Source: Planococcus sp. SK3692 (GTDB taxonomy: Bacteria > Bacillota > Bacilli > Bacillales_A > Planococcaceae). From it: a DNA stretch of 64,000 bases. A program made the translations under genes and the position numbers. This document shows, piece by piece, positions 1-9,272 of this stretch; the stretch's first letter is position 1; each line of letters begins with the position of its first letter. The stretch covers positions 1,275,698-1,339,697 of the forward strand of contig NZ_JARCHV010000001.1 of the NCBI RefSeq assembly GCF_028890485.2, given 5' to 3'. The notes beneath the pieces were generated by a model that saw nothing but the letters and a program-made list of their open reading frames with translations, did not search any database and had not been told where the DNA came from.

Positions 1-1856
1 GGTTTCTTCAACGCATCTACAATGTCCTTGAGCGTCACCTTTCCTATTTCCCATTCTCGGCTTAACGCCTCGAGATCCAAGTTTTCCAGCTTCGTAATAA
101 TTTCTGGACGGCCAATCATTTTTTTGTCTGCATCGATCAACTTAAGAATTTTCTCGGCAGCTTCATAGCTTTCTGGGTGGATACCGGTAGCGTCGAGCGG
201 GTTCTTCCCTTCTGTTATGCGCAGAAATCCGATAGCTTGTTCATAAGTTTTGGCTCCGAGGCGAGGGATTTTCTTCAATTGAACGCGGGAAGTGAATCGG
301 CCATTCTCGTCTCGCACTTTAATGATGTTCTCGGCAACGGTCTTGCTGAGTCCGGCCACGTATTGAAGTAAAGAAGCTGAAGCAGAGTTAACGTTTACGC
401 CAACCTGGTTGACCGCAGTCTCAACCACAAAGGTCAATTGGTCTGCCAGCTTTTTCTGCGAGACATCATGTTGGTATTGTCCAACGCCTACAGCTTTCGG
501 GTCGATCTTCACCAGTTCTGAAAGCGGATCTTGGAGACGGCGGGCGATGGAAGCTGCACTGCGTTCTTCTACTTGCAAGTCCGGAAACTCTGCACGAGCC
601 ACGTCAGATGCCGAGTATACACTGGCACCTGCTTCGTTGACGATGACATACGATGCTTTCTTTTCAGTTTCACCAAGAAAATCAGCTACGAATTGCTCGG
701 TTTCACGTGATGCTGTGCCGTTTCCAATTGCCATGATTTCAATAGGATAGGTGTCCGTTAGACGCTGTAAGATTTTTTTCGCGCCTTTTTGGTCAGATTT
801 TGGTGGATGTGGATAAATCACTGCCACTTCCAATAGTTTTCCTGTCGAATCAATCACCGCTAATTTACATCCTGTTCGGTAAGCTGGGTCAATGCCGAGC
901 ACCATTTTATCTTTCATCGGAGGCTGCAGTAATAGATTGCGCAGATTTTCCGAAAAGATGTGTATAGCTTGTGTTTCACCTTTTTCACTTAGTTCTGTTC
1001 GAATTTCACGTTCAATGGATGGCTGGATCAGGCGTTTATAGCTGTCTTCAATGGCCGCTTCGACTTCTTTAACGGCAGGGCTTCCTGTTTTCATCCATTT
1101 GTCTTTTATCAAACGAATGATCCGGTCGACTGGAGGTGTAACAGCTACTTTCAATACACCCTCTTTTTCGCCGCGGTTGATGGCCAGAATACGGTGCGGG
1201 ACAATCTTTTTAATAGCTTCACTGTATTCGTAATACATTTGGAAGACTTGTTTTTCGTCTTCATGCCCTTTTTTGGATGCTGTCTCCAGCAGGCCATTGT
1301 CACGAGTCATACGACGGGCTTTTTCACGGATTTCAGGATCGTCTGCAAAAAGCTCAGCTAAGATATCCTGAGCTCCAGCAATCGCTTCTTCGGCTGTTTC
1401 AACATTTTTTTCGGCACTAATATATTGTTCCACCACTATTTTCAACGGCTCTTTTCCTGGCTTCAAAAGCCAATCGGCCAGTCCCTGCAGCCCTTTTTCT
1501 TTTGCGATAGTCGCCTTTGTGCGGCGTTTTTGTTTATAAGGGCGGTATAAATCTTCTACTCTTTGAAGCACGGTGGCTCCTTTGATAGCTTTTTCAAGTT
1601 CGGGAGTCAACTGCTCTTGTTCTTCAATGGACCGGATCACATCTGTTTTTCTTTGTTCCAAATTTCGGATATATGTATAGCGATCTTCTATTGCTTTTAT
1701 CTGGACTTCATCTAATGAACCAGTCGCTTCTTTTCGGTAACGGGCGATAAAAGGCACCGTATTTCCGTCTTCAAGCAGTTCAATGACTTGTTTTGCCTGG
1801 TTTGGTTTAACGCCGGCATCTTTGGCGATTAATGCGTGCAATTGCTGAGTATCCAT
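1..1856 (-). CDS. tex: Tex-family RNA-binding transcription accessory protein (partial)
   Basis: The frame starts at ATG 1856 and stays open to the left window edge, giving 618 codons. The family is usually about 720 residues, so the C-terminal end, normally an S1 RNA-binding domain, lies outside. Visible are the N-terminal helical domain with NTVPFIARYRKEATG, a YqgF-like nuclease-fold core near residue 325 with GIDPAYRTGCK, and helix-hairpin-helix residues around GVGQYQHDV. Tex proteins are cytoplasmic nucleic-acid-binding factors that affect transcription and expression. AAGGAAG lies upstream of the ATG and a TAAAAT -10-like element (minus strand) is at 1883-1888. The rsbX terminator separates it from the sigB operon. 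The same order (sigB, rsbX, then a tex homologue) is known in B. subtilis. Confidence 0.93.
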   Translation of the reverse strand, partial: MDTQQLHALIAKDAGVKPNQAKQVIELLEDGNTVPFIARYRKEATGSLDEVQIKAIEDRYTYIRNLEQRKTDVIRSIEEQEQLTPELEKAIKGATVLQRVEDLYRPYKQKRRTKATIAKEKGLQGLADWLLKPGKEPLKIVVEQYISAEKNVETAEEAIAGAQDILAELFADDPEIREKARRMTRDNGLLETASKKGHEDEKQVFQMYYEYSEAIKKIVPHRILAINRGEKEGVLKVAVTPPVDRIIRLIKDKWMKTGSPAVKEVEAAIEDSYKRLIQPSIEREIRTELSEKGETQAIHIFSENLRNLLLQPPMKDKMVLGIDPAYRTGCKLAVIDSTGKLLEVAVIYPHPPKSDQKGAKKILQRLTDTYPIEIMAIGNGTASRETEQFVADFLGETEKKASYVIVNEAGASVYSASDVARAEFPDLQVEERSAASIARRLQDPLSELVKIDPKAVGVGQYQHDVSQKKLADQLTFVVETAVNQVGVNVNSASASLLQYVAGLSKTVAENIIKVRDENGRFTSRVQLKKIPRLGAKTYEQAIGFLRITEGKNPLDATGIHPESYEAAEKILKLIDADKKMIGRPEIITKLENLDLEALSREWEIGKVTLKDIVDALKK

Positions 1857-1937
1857 TCTATGCACTTCCTTTCTGCCTTTCTATTTTAACATGCTTGGTG
1901 ATAATCGGAGAAACAAGCAGACACGCTTCTTTTTCCA

Positions 1938-1972
1938 CAAAAAAGAAGCCTCTCCTTAATGGAGAAGGCTTC
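1938..1972 (-). terminator. rsbX / sigB operon terminator
   Basis: An 11-bp stem (1945-1955 with 1961-1972) with loop TTAAT is followed on the minus strand by a run of Ts. The rsbX stop codon TAA (1956-1958) is the loop itself, so the last codons of rsbX form the stem. Confidence 0.88.
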
Positions 1973-2555
1973 CTGAAATTAATGTAGCGTCGTCGCCTGT
2001 TTGAATGGATGCAAGGATATCTTCATAAAGCCGTTTCGGCGCTCCCGCTCTTCTCATCATGGCTTTTGGATTACGTAAATCCACGCCATCTGAGTGAATC
2101 AAGAACAAGTCATTTTCCAAATACGTGTAAAGCTGGGTTTTCAGCTTTTGGGGCCTTCCCGACAGGTAGCCCATCACAGGTAGTGGATAAATCACTTCAT
2201 CGGTTTCTCTTCTATAAAGATAGAAACGGATATTGCCGACACAACTATATTCCAAGGTATGTTTCTTAAAATCCACTTTAAAAATAGCGACTGCTGCGCC
2301 ACGTTTTTGCATCATCAAATCATTGAAACGATTCATCAATTGATCGATTGTCTCATGATGATATTCTTTCAGGATTTGCGGGATGACCTGTGACGATTCG
2401 CGCGCTACAGGCCCGCTTCCCAAACCATCGGCTACGGAGCAAATAAAGTATTCATCCGTCAATACCGTGAAATAACTGTCACCGGATTCGTAATTCCCTT
2501 TTTTTGCTGCGTTGTAAGCATAGGCTTCCACATTTTCATGGCGAATTTCCTCCAC
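1956..2555 (-). CDS. rsbX: RsbX, PP2C-type serine phosphatase of the sigma-B stressosome
   Basis: A 199-residue PP2C-like phosphatase. VADGLGSG (metal-binding Asp), SCVGNIRFYLYRR and HSDGVDLRN match the RsbX subfamily of SpoIIE/PP2C domains. In B. subtilis RsbX removes phosphate from RsbR and RsbS and so resets the stressosome after stress. It starts with GTG whose first base is the last base of the sigB TAG stop (1-nt overlap), which implies translational coupling. It is the last gene of the operon and its stop lies in the terminator loop. Confidence 0.93.
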   Translation of the reverse strand: MEEIRHENVEAYAYNAAKKGNYESGDSYFTVLTDEYFICSVADGLGSGPVARESSQVIPQILKEYHHETIDQLMNRFNDLMMQKRGAAVAIFKVDFKKHTLEYSCVGNIRFYLYRRETDEVIYPLPVMGYLSGRPQKLKTQLYTYLENDLFLIHSDGVDLRNPKAMMRRAGAPKRLYEDILASIQTGDDATLISGSLLH

Positions 2556-3337
2556 TAGGAAACCCCGCCAGCAGCCAAAATGGCTTCCTGAAGCTTTTTA
2601 ATGGCTTTTCGCTGAAGGCGCGAAACGTGCATCTGGGATATACCCAAGCGATCGCCCGCTTCCTTCTGGCTCAGCTGCTCTATGTAGGTGTATTGGATGA
2701 TCTGCTTTTCCCGATCGGAAAGGACATTCATCGCTTCCGCCACGAGCATGCGCTGATCCGCTTTTTCATATCCGTCATCTTCTTGGCCAACTACATCAAA
2801 CAGTGTAACCGTGCTGCCGTCCGAATCCGCCTCAAGTGAATGGTCCATGGAAAGCGCTTGATAGCTTTTGCCCATCTCCATCGCTTCCAACACATCATCT
2901 TCATCAACATCTAGATATTCAGCGATTTCCCAAACTTGCGGAGAACGCTGAAGCTCTGTCGTCAACACTTCAACCGTCGCTTTGATGCGTGGCCCCAGTT
3001 CTTTTATGCGGCGCGGCACATGGATTGCCCATGTTTTGTCACGCAAAAAGCGCTTGATTTCACCGATAATGGTCGGCACCGCAAAAGCTTCAAAACTGCG
3101 GCCATAAGATGGATCATAACGCCGGATTGCACCGAGCAAGCCAAGCATGCCCACTTGTGCAATGTCTTCGTGATAAGATTTCCCATTTGAATACTTACGG
3201 GCAATCGATTCCACAAGACGGCGGTAATTGAGGACAAGGTTTGTCTGGGCTTCCTCATCCTCCGTTTTTTGATAAGCTTCAATCCATTCCAGTACCTGTT
3301 CTTTCGTTGGCTGATTAGGATGAGATTGTTTCGACAT
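2555..3337 (-). CDS. sigB: RNA polymerase sigma factor SigB
   Basis: A 260-residue group 3 sigma-70 factor, the general stress sigma factor. Region 2 has GLLGAIRRYDPSYG and FEAFAVPTIIGEIKRFLRDKTW, region 3 has VPRRIKELGPRI, and region 4 ends with LGISQMHVSRLQRKAIKKL, the -35-recognising helix-turn-helix. A longer in-frame extension to 3364 exists, but the ATG at 3337 (MSKQSH) is preceded by GGTGGAAGAGG and fits the family N-terminus. It overlaps the end of rsbW by 23 nt, the usual anti-sigma/sigma coupling. RsbW should hold it inactive until RsbV is dephosphorylated. Confidence 0.96.
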   Translation of the reverse strand: MSKQSHPNQPTKEQVLEWIEAYQKTEDEEAQTNLVLNYRRLVESIARKYSNGKSYHEDIAQVGMLGLLGAIRRYDPSYGRSFEAFAVPTIIGEIKRFLRDKTWAIHVPRRIKELGPRIKATVEVLTTELQRSPQVWEIAEYLDVDEDDVLEAMEMGKSYQALSMDHSLEADSDGSTVTLFDVVGQEDDGYEKADQRMLVAEAMNVLSDREKQIIQYTYIEQLSQKEAGDRLGISQMHVSRLQRKAIKKLQEAILAAGGVS

Positions 3338-3785
3338 CCTCTTCCACCCGCTCTCCTTCAACATGCTTGGTCATAAAGACAGTAACGCCTTCCTGATGAT
3401 GCACTTTCACTTCATCCATAAGCGTTTCGATCAAATACAGGCCGAGACCTCCCTCGCGCAGAAACGCTCCCTCTTCCTGATCGTGGTAAGGGCCCACTTT
3501 TGCCTTGGTTTCTTCAAAGTTGAAGCTTTGGCCGTGGTCGGCTACCATAATTTCAATTTTATCTTCATATAATGCGCAACCGATGACCACTTCGCCTTCT
3601 TCTCCTTCAGAATAAGCGTGCTGGACAGCGTTTGTCACTGCTTCGCTTGAAGCAATTTTCAAATCTTCAATGTCGTCAAATGAAAACCCGATGCGGCTTG
3701 CAAGGCCTGAAATCGTCAGACGAGCAACGCCCACGTACTGGGATTTGGCCGGGACGCGCATCTCTACATAATCGAAAGGACGCAT
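3315..3785 (-). CDS. rsbW: RsbW, anti-sigma-B factor and serine kinase
   Basis: A 156-residue GHKL-fold kinase. Seen are the N-box IASSEAVTNAVQHAY (about residues 46-60), MVADHGQSF, and the glycine-rich LREGGLGLYLIETLMDEV ATP lid. RsbW binds SigB in unstressed cells and phosphorylates RsbV on serine. The ATG at 3785 sits 2 nt after the rsbV stop, and the 3' end overlaps sigB. Confidence 0.95.
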   Translation of the reverse strand: MRPFDYVEMRVPAKSQYVGVARLTISGLASRIGFSFDDIEDLKIASSEAVTNAVQHAYSEGEEGEVVIGCALYEDKIEIMVADHGQSFNFEETKAKVGPYHDQEEGAFLREGGLGLYLIETLMDEVKVHHQEGVTVFMTKHVEGERVEEDVETISS

Positions 3786-3787
3786 GA

Positions 3788-4120
3788 TTAATTCCCACCC
3801 TTCCCGACTGCTGCTTCAATATCCATAATATCGCCTAGGCCTGTAATATCAAATAGTCGCTTCAAGCGGCTCGAAAGGCCAGTCAGTTTCAGATGGCCAC
3901 CCTTTGCATTGATGGATTTATAGAACGCGACGAAAACACCCAAGCCTGTACTATCCATGTAATCGACACCGGATAAGTCCAATTCGGCATTCAAGCCTTC
4001 TTGCGCCTGGTATGCTTCTAGTTTTTCTCGGAGTACTGGTGCTGTATGCGCATCGATTTCTCCGTGAATATCGCCTTTTAATTTATTGTCATTTTCTGTC
4101 AAATTAACTTGAATATTCAT
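3788..4120 (-). CDS. rsbV: RsbV, anti-anti-sigma factor
   Basis: A 110-residue STAS-domain protein. The phospho-acceptor motif MDSTGLGVF puts the target serine at residue 57. Dephosphorylated RsbV binds RsbW and frees SigB; RsbU dephosphorylates it and RsbW phosphorylates it. It is the first gene behind the internal sigma-B promoter at 4184-4209, so rsbV-rsbW-sigB-rsbX should be autoinduced. Confidence 0.95.
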   Translation of the reverse strand: MNIQVNLTENDNKLKGDIHGEIDAHTAPVLREKLEAYQAQEGLNAELDLSGVDYMDSTGLGVFVAFYKSINAKGGHLKLTGLSSRLKRLFDITGLGDIMDIEAAVGKGGN

Positions 4121-4183
4121 CTCTATATGACACCCCGTTTTGTATGATTCAATTCGGCTGTAAAAAAGCCATTCTAAGCTTTC

Positions 4184-4209
4184 ATACCCGCTGTTAAATG
4201 ACTTTAAAC
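4184..4209 (-). promoter_or_regulatory. Sigma-B autoregulatory promoter before rsbV
   Basis: On the minus strand GTTTAA (4204-4209), a 14-bp spacer and GGGTAT (4184-4189) match the sigma-B consensus exactly. It lies in the 95-bp gap between rsbU and rsbV, the same place as the B. subtilis autoregulatory promoter. Confidence 0.93.
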
Positions 4210-4215
4210 ATCCAA

Positions 4216-5217
4216 TTAAACCTTCTTGTAAACCACTAAAGTGAAATCATCCTGTAGTTCTGCGTTCTGCATTCTTTCAAGTTCATCATAGACATGTTGA
4301 ACAATTGCCTGGGCTGGTTGGTTTTTCTTTTGCTCAATTAATTTATAGATGACCTCGCGCTCGATAAACCCTTCATCCGTACGGCCTTCGGTCACTCCGT
4401 CCGTCATCATGATGACCATATCGCCTTTATCTAAGGTGACAGAATGCTCTTCGTAAACCGCGGCTGGCGAAACGCCGAGCAGCAAGCCTTTTGCTTCGAG
4501 TTCATCAAATTCCCCTGTATTTGCACGATAAAGAATGGCAGGTTCATGCCCGGCCGACCCGTAAGTGAGGCTGGCTGCTCCTGCATCGTAATTTGCATAG
4601 AACATCGAGACAAACATCGAGTCGTCGACACTTTTTTCGACGATCCGGTTGATGACGCCGAGCACATCTTTTGGCAAGGCGTGCGAGCTGTTCAAGCTGT
4701 CCATCCCAAATTTGATCATAGACATGCAAAGAGCTGCCGGCAGGCCTTTACCAATGACATCGGCAACTGCTACGCCAGCGTATCCATCGTAATCACTGAC
4801 AAAATAAATATAATCCCCGTTCATCTTCTTGGCCGGGATCGACAGTAAGCCGATATCCAGCCCGTCAAGCGACGGCAATTTTGTCTTGAGCAAAGTTTCC
4901 TGCACATTGGCTGCCAAATCCATTTCCACTTTCAGCTCTTCCTGGCGCTTCAGCAAACTTTGGCGTTCTTGCAGGGCCAACCCGTAATTAATCATCATTT
5001 CGATCAGGAAATCGAATGAATGCCAAACAACATCCGGGAGATCGCTATAGAGCTCCCGGATGGCTGCTTTGTGCATACTGATCACTTCTTCCGGAGAAAT
5101 GTTCTCCAGAATCAGTTGCCTGCTGAAATTTTGGCCGACGTATAGATTTTGCTCCGTCTGCTTTTTTACGTATTCGTTCAGAATTTCTTGATACTGTGCT
5201 TCAATGTGTTGAGGCAT
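4216..5217 (-). CDS. rsbU: RsbU, PP2C phosphatase activating RsbV
   Basis: A 333-residue protein. Residues 1-90 form the helical RsbT-binding domain, and a short linker leads to a SpoIIE/PP2C catalytic domain with DLAANVQETLL, VADVIGKGLPAALCMSMIK, YGSAGHEPAILYR, MMTDGVTEGR and a final DDFTLVVYK metal-binding segment. RsbT released from the stressosome binds RsbU and turns on dephosphorylation of RsbV. It is 12 nt after rsbT. Confidence 0.95.
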   Translation of the reverse strand: MPQHIEAQYQEILNEYVKKQTEQNLYVGQNFSRQLILENISPEEVISMHKAAIRELYSDLPDVVWHSFDFLIEMMINYGLALQERQSLLKRQEELKVEMDLAANVQETLLKTKLPSLDGLDIGLLSIPAKKMNGDYIYFVSDYDGYAGVAVADVIGKGLPAALCMSMIKFGMDSLNSSHALPKDVLGVINRIVEKSVDDSMFVSMFYANYDAGAASLTYGSAGHEPAILYRANTGEFDELEAKGLLLGVSPAAVYEEHSVTLDKGDMVIMMTDGVTEGRTDEGFIEREVIYKLIEQKKNQPAQAIVQHVYDELERMQNAELQDDFTLVVYKKV

Positions 5218-5229
5218 TTAGCGTTCCCC

Positions 5230-5631
5230 CTAGCGGAGCCACTTCGTAGCCCGTATATCTGTCCCTTCGCCTTGGATCGTTTCGATCTTGAAATCGTCCA
5301 TTAAGCGCTTAACACCCGGCAGGCCTGCACCCAGTCCTCCTGATGTCGTAAAACCATCTTCCATTACTTTTCTGACATCCGGAATTCCCGGGCCGCTGTC
5401 AGCAGCGATAATCAGAATTCCCTTCATGCCATTTTCGGTCAGCTGCTGAATTTCAATCCTGCCCTGACCGGCATATAAATAAATATTGCGGGCAAGCTCA
5501 CTGATGGCCGTCGTGATTCGCGCTTGGTCCACGGTGCCGAAGCCGAGCTCTTTGGCGACATTGCGCCCGAGCTGCCGTGCCGCTACAATATCCCATTCCG
5601 TTAAAATTTCCACTGAGGATTGGTCGCTCAT
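5230..5631 (-). CDS. rsbT: RsbT, serine/threonine switch kinase
   Basis: A 133-residue GHKL kinase. DIVAARQLGRNVAKELGFG, ISELARNIYLYAGQG (N-box) and GLGAGLPGVKRLMD (ATP lid) are almost as in B. subtilis. It phosphorylates RsbR and RsbS, then leaves to activate RsbU. The ATG at 5631 was chosen over an upstream in-frame TTG (5637) because GGAGG is 7 nt before the ATG and the N-terminus then starts MSDQSS. Confidence 0.95.
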   Translation of the reverse strand: MSDQSSVEILTEWDIVAARQLGRNVAKELGFGTVDQARITTAISELARNIYLYAGQGRIEIQQLTENGMKGILIIAADSGPGIPDVRKVMEDGFTTSGGLGAGLPGVKRLMDDFKIETIQGEGTDIRATKWLR

Positions 5632-5633
5632 CT

Positions 5634-5996
5634 TCAAGCCTCCAATTCCAGTTGAAGTTTCTCCAAGCCGTTCTCTAGATCAAGTGCCGTCATAACATCT
5701 TCAAGTCGAATTCCGAGCTCGATCAAAGTGATGGCAACTGCCGGCTGGATACCGGTAATAACCACTCTTGCCCCCATCAGGCTGGACATACTAATGACAT
5801 CCCCCAGTACTTTGGCAATGAATGAATCAATAAAGTCGATGGACGTCAAATCGATGACCACCCCACGGGCACTGGTTTCGTGCAATTTAGTCAAAAGATC
5901 TTCCTGGAACTGCAAAGCGGTCTGGTCATCCAGTTCCCATTGGATCGAAACGATTAATGTATCTTTCAGTTTTAGAATTGGGATTCTCACATTCAT
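5634..5996 (-). CDS. rsbS: RsbS, stressosome scaffold STAS protein
   Basis: A 120-residue single STAS domain. [19 protein letters not shown] contains the serine phosphorylated by RsbT, and [15 protein letters not shown] is the conserved second half. It forms the stressosome core with RsbR. Its ATG overlaps the rsbR stop (ATGA). Confidence 0.95.
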   Translation of the reverse strand: MNVRIPILKLKDTLIVSIQWELDDQTALQFQEDLLTKLHETSARGVVIDLTSIDFIDSFIAKVLGDVISMSSLMGARVVITGIQPAVAITLIELGIRLEDVMTALDLENGLEKLQLELEA

Positions 5997-6823
5997 ACTT
6001 CTTCAACCTCCACAATTTTTCGGTTTGTCCACGCCAGCGCCTGTTCTACGCCCCGCTGCAATGTGCTCGTTGTCGTAAAGTCGTTCAAGTTGATGCCGAG
6101 CGTTACAATTGTCTGGGCAATTTCAGGTCGTATGCCGACAAGCATGCATTTCGCCCCAACCAAACGCACTGCGTCTGCTGCTTGGATAATGTGATGGGCG
6201 ACCATCGTATCGACGACCGGCACACCGGTAATATCCAGCAGCACCACTTCCGCACGATGTTTAACAACACCGTCGAGCAGGTTTTCCATAATCAATTTCG
6301 CCCGTTCCGTGTCAATCGTTCCGACGAGCGGCATGACAGAAACTTTATCGAACACCGGGATCAAGGAAGCAGACAGCTCCTGCAACGCAATCTTCTGCAG
6401 GCTGACCGTGCGCTCCCAGGTTTTAGAGTACGTTTCGATCATGCTGTTGCGGATTGGCGTGGCCCAATTCGCAAATTCATGGATAAATCCATCCATATTG
6501 TTTGGATGGATCGTACCGGCATCACGCATTCCTTCGTAGACGATTTCAGCAAAATGGTCGATTGCTTTCGTCATGAATGTGATGGACCAGCCAAGGCGCA
6601 CCACTTTCTCGGCAAAATCCTGCAAGCGGTTTTCATAGACCTGATGGCTTTCGAGAAGACTCGACGTCATCAGTCCTGCAAATTCACGGCTCGTCTGGTT
6701 CACCATCTCTTCCGACATCACCTGAAATGAAGGTTCATCTTTTTCATCCTTCATCATTTGCTGCCATTTGGCAATGATGTCAGTCATGTTTTCTTGTATA
6801 TATGTAGCCATTTGTTTGTTCAT
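5993..6823 (-). CDS. rsbR: RsbR-type stressosome sensor
   Basis: A 276-residue protein with an N-terminal globin-like helical domain without haem ligands (about residues 1-150) and a C-terminal STAS domain (about 155-270). [19 protein letters not shown] carries the second of the two threonines phosphorylated by RsbT in family members. First gene of the operon. A TACAAT -10-like hexamer (minus strand) at 6881-6886 has no convincing -35. GGGAGGG is 12 nt before the ATG, a long spacing. Confidence 0.93.
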   Translation of the reverse strand: MNKQMATYIQENMTDIIAKWQQMMKDEKDEPSFQVMSEEMVNQTSREFAGLMTSSLLESHQVYENRLQDFAEKVVRLGWSITFMTKAIDHFAEIVYEGMRDAGTIHPNNMDGFIHEFANWATPIRNSMIETYSKTWERTVSLQKIALQELSASLIPVFDKVSVMPLVGTIDTERAKLIMENLLDGVVKHRAEVVLLDITGVPVVDTMVAHHIIQAADAVRLVGAKCMLVGIRPEIAQTIVTLGINLNDFTTTSTLQRGVEQALAWTNRKIVEVEEV

Positions 6824-6957
6824 CTTGTCGTAAAACCCTCCCGGTGACCCTTGGAGCCACTATTTCATACTTGTCTATCCATTGTATCGGAAAACGGAGC
6901 ATTTCACATCTTTTTTGATGAGCCGCTCCCATTATGATGATTTTCTATACGAAAACA

Positions 6958-6980
6958 CCCCGAGAAAAGGCATCTCGGGG
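6958..6980 (-). terminator. ndoA terminator
   Basis: CCCCGAGA (6958-6965) pairs with TCTCGGGG (6973-6980) and is followed on the minus strand by TGTTTTC. It separates alr-ndoAI-ndoA from the rsbR operon. Confidence 0.72.
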
Positions 6981-7001
6981 TATTTCCATGGAGTATGTAT
7001 G

Positions 7002-7352
7002 CTAAAATTTTACAAGTCCGACACTGATTTCCAAGGCTTCGTCCACCTTTTCCATCAACTCATCGTCCAGCTGTGTAATCTTATCGGTCAGACGCGATTT
7101 ATCAATCGTCCGCAATTGTTCAAGCAAAATAACAGAATCACGCTCAAAGCCGTATTTCTTGGCGTTGATTTCTACGTGGGTCGGCAATTTGGCTTTTTGG
7201 ATCTGGGCGGTGATTGCCGCAATGATCACTGTCGGACTAAATCGGTTTCCGATATCGTTTTGTATCACCAAGACCGGACGGGTCCCGCCTTGCTCAGACC
7301 CGACGACCGGTGATAATTCTGCGAAAAAAACATCCCCGCGTTTTACAATCAA
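7002..7352 (-). CDS. ndoA: EndoA/MazF-type mRNA interferase toxin
   Basis: A 116-residue PemK/MazF toxin. [19 protein letters not shown] (active-site Arg) and RPVLVIQND with an RTIDKSRL tail match the family. It is an endoribonuclease that cleaves single-stranded mRNA and is neutralised by the upstream antitoxin. It starts with TTG, with GGAGG 8 nt before; a TTG start is also used by the B. subtilis gene. Four nt separate it from ndoAI. Confidence 0.94.
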   Translation of the reverse strand: MIVKRGDVFFAELSPVVGSEQGGTRPVLVIQNDIGNRFSPTVIIAAITAQIQKAKLPTHVEINAKKYGFERDSVILLEQLRTIDKSRLTDKITQLDDELMEKVDEALEISVGLVKF

Positions 7353-7356
7353 GTTG

Positions 7357-7641
7357 TCACCCTCCGCTTACGAGTTGCACTGTCGTGTGCTCCGCTTCGT
7401 ACTCAGCGTGCGAACATTCGCAGGCAATCGACAGGTTGATCTGCGACATTTCCACGTAGCCCTTGATCATCGCTTCCCGAATATGATATGAATCGTAGAC
7501 ATTTTTTGTTACCCGTTGAGTGGATACGTAGATGAATTCACCGTTCTCCTCAATGCGTTCATCTGAATGTGCAGTAAGCTCCGACATGAATTGCTTCGGC
7601 AACTTGACTACCACTTCTTTCGTCTTTGACTTCTCGTACAC
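7357..7641 (-). CDS. ndoAI: NdoAI/MazE-type antitoxin
   Basis: A 94-residue ribbon-helix-helix antitoxin. [13 protein letters not shown] is the DNA-binding strand and helix, and [15 protein letters not shown]...[15 protein letters not shown] is the conserved toxin-binding tail. Two GTG starts are possible. The one at 7641 has GGAGG 8 nt before it; the one at 7650 overlaps the Shine-Dalgarno sequence and is unlikely. Confidence 0.9.
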   Translation of the reverse strand: MYEKSKTKEVVVKLPKQFMSELTAHSDERIEENGEFIYVSTQRVTKNVYDSYHIREAMIKGYVEMSQINLSIACECSHAEYEAEHTTVQLVSGG

Positions 7642-7685
7642 AGCCGACACCTCCGAAAATCCCGATCTCTGTCTAGTTTACCTTT

Positions 7686-8834
7686 TCATCTTACCATTGA
7701 ATCGTTCGACTGAAAAGGCGATCCGGTATTTTTGGTGCCATTCACATAGACGCGCGGAACCCGCTTTGTCAAAATACAAGGGACCTCATAGGGGATTGTG
7801 CCCAGTTTTTCGGCCCATTCGTCAATTAAGACCTCTCCGTCTCCCTGGCGGCCGATCAACTGGACCGGTTCTCCAACCGGAAGCGGCTCTTTTAAGCGAA
7901 TCATGCATTGATCCATGCAGATGCGCCCGACAATGGGCACACGCTCCCCGCGCACGAGTACTTCTTGCCCTTGCAAGCCGCGCAGCATGCCGTCCGCATA
8001 GCCGACAGGAAGCGTGGCGATCCATTCTTCCTTTTCACTGCGGTAGGTCGCGCCGTAGCTGATCGTCGCACCCGGCTGCACTTTTTTGATGTGGACGATT
8101 TCCGTTTCCATGCCCAGTGCCGGCTCAAGCACGACCGGTGAATGCTCGCCGACATAAGGCGACGGGGCGATACCATAGAGCGAGATGCCGATTCGCACCG
8201 CATCACATGCGACAGATGGATGCATGAGCGCTGCGGCACTGTTCGACACATGAACCATAATCCCTTGCGGCAACTGCTCCAAGACGCCATTCATCCGCTC
8301 AACCTGCTGTTCAAAAAGCGCAGTATCTTGCTCGTCCGCTGCTGCGAAATGAGTGAAGATACCGTCGAATGAAAAATTCTCCTCAGCTAATTTAGCAAAC
8401 GCCGCCTCGGCTTCCTCAGGCTGTATGCCGAGGCGCCCCATTCCGGTATCAACTTTTAAATGAACGCGCAGCGGCTGTCCGGAAACAACCGCTTTTCCAG
8501 CTGCCTCGATCCACTCGAGCGACAGGGCGGTGACGGTGATATTTTCGCGCTGCGCGACGGGCACGAATACAGCGGGCACTGCCCCCATTACAAGGACATC
8601 CTGCTCAATCCCCGCACGCCGCAGCACTAGCGCTTCATCAGGTGTGGCAACTGCCAGCATGCGGACGCCGCACTCAACAGCCGTACGGGCAACCTCTTCT
8701 GCCCCATGGCCATAACCGTCCGCTTTGACGACCGCGATGACTTGAGCGTCGCCTGCCCGTTTTTGGAAAGCCGCTAAATTATTGCGGATCGCTTCTAAAT
8801 TGATGACAGCTTTTGTCGGTCGATACATTTCCAT
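7686..8834 (-). CDS. alr: Alanine racemase
   Basis: A 382-residue fold III PLP enzyme that makes D-alanine for peptidoglycan. Lys37 in VVKADGYGHG binds PLP and Tyr260 in ISYGATY is the second catalytic base. HLKVDTGMGRLG, NSAA and GRICMDQ are the other family motifs. It is 44 bp upstream of ndoAI. In B. subtilis a lipoprotein gene lies between acpS and alr; here the gap is 16 bp. Confidence 0.96.
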   Translation of the reverse strand: MEMYRPTKAVINLEAIRNNLAAFQKRAGDAQVIAVVKADGYGHGAEEVARTAVECGVRMLAVATPDEALVLRRAGIEQDVLVMGAVPAVFVPVAQRENITVTALSLEWIEAAGKAVVSGQPLRVHLKVDTGMGRLGIQPEEAEAAFAKLAEENFSFDGIFTHFAAADEQDTALFEQQVERMNGVLEQLPQGIMVHVSNSAAALMHPSVACDAVRIGISLYGIAPSPYVGEHSPVVLEPALGMETEIVHIKKVQPGATISYGATYRSEKEEWIATLPVGYADGMLRGLQGQEVLVRGERVPIVGRICMDQCMIRLKEPLPVGEPVQLIGRQGDGEVLIDEWAEKLGTIPYEVPCILTKRVPRVYVNGTKNTGSPFQSNDSMVR

Positions 8835-8850
8835 ATTCTACACATCCTGT

Positions 8851-9204
8851 TCATTCGTTTTGCAAAACAACTTGTGCGGCGGCAAATTCTTTTGAATGGG
8901 TGATTGAAACGAAGCCGCATTCTGTCCCACGGAAAAACATACCGGGTTTGCCGTTTTCATCTTTCCTGATTTCCATATCCGCAAAAGAGCATGCAGCGCC
9001 GATTCCGGTACCACGAGCTTTAGCGAATGCTTCTTTCGCCGCAAAACGCCCTGCTAAAAATTCGGTTCTGCGCTTACTTTTTAATAGAAGATACTCGGCA
9101 AGCTCCGATTCGGTCAGGACACGTTCGCGGAATTTCGAAGATCTTTCATCGAGCTTGCGGATTCTTTCCAGCTCGACTATATCAAGACCGATTCCTGTTA
9201 TCAT
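8851..9204 (-). CDS. acpS: Holo-[acyl-carrier-protein] synthase
   Basis: A 117-residue AcpS-type phosphopantetheinyl transferase that converts apo-ACP to holo-ACP for fatty acid synthesis. GIGLDIVELERI holds the Mg-binding Asp and FLAGRFAAKEAFAKA the Glu and Lys. The ATG at 9204 is preceded by AAAGGAG at 8 nt, so the longer frame to 9228 is not used. Confidence 0.95.
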   Translation of the reverse strand: MITGIGLDIVELERIRKLDERSSKFRERVLTESELAEYLLLKSKRRTEFLAGRFAAKEAFAKARGTGIGAACSFADMEIRKDENGKPGMFFRGTECGFVSITHSKEFAAAQVVLQNE

Positions 9205-9240
9205 AAAGGTTTCTCCTTTCATTCGCAAATGGGTAACGGG

Positions 9241-9246
9241 TATAAT
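9241..9246 (+). promoter_or_regulatory. -10 element of the rhomboid gene
   Basis: A perfect TATAAT with only a weak -35 (TTCATT, 17 bp upstream). It lies in the 68-bp gap shared with divergent acpS. Confidence 0.5.
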
Positions 9247-9272
9247 AAAGCTATGAAATTGAGGTGACCTTA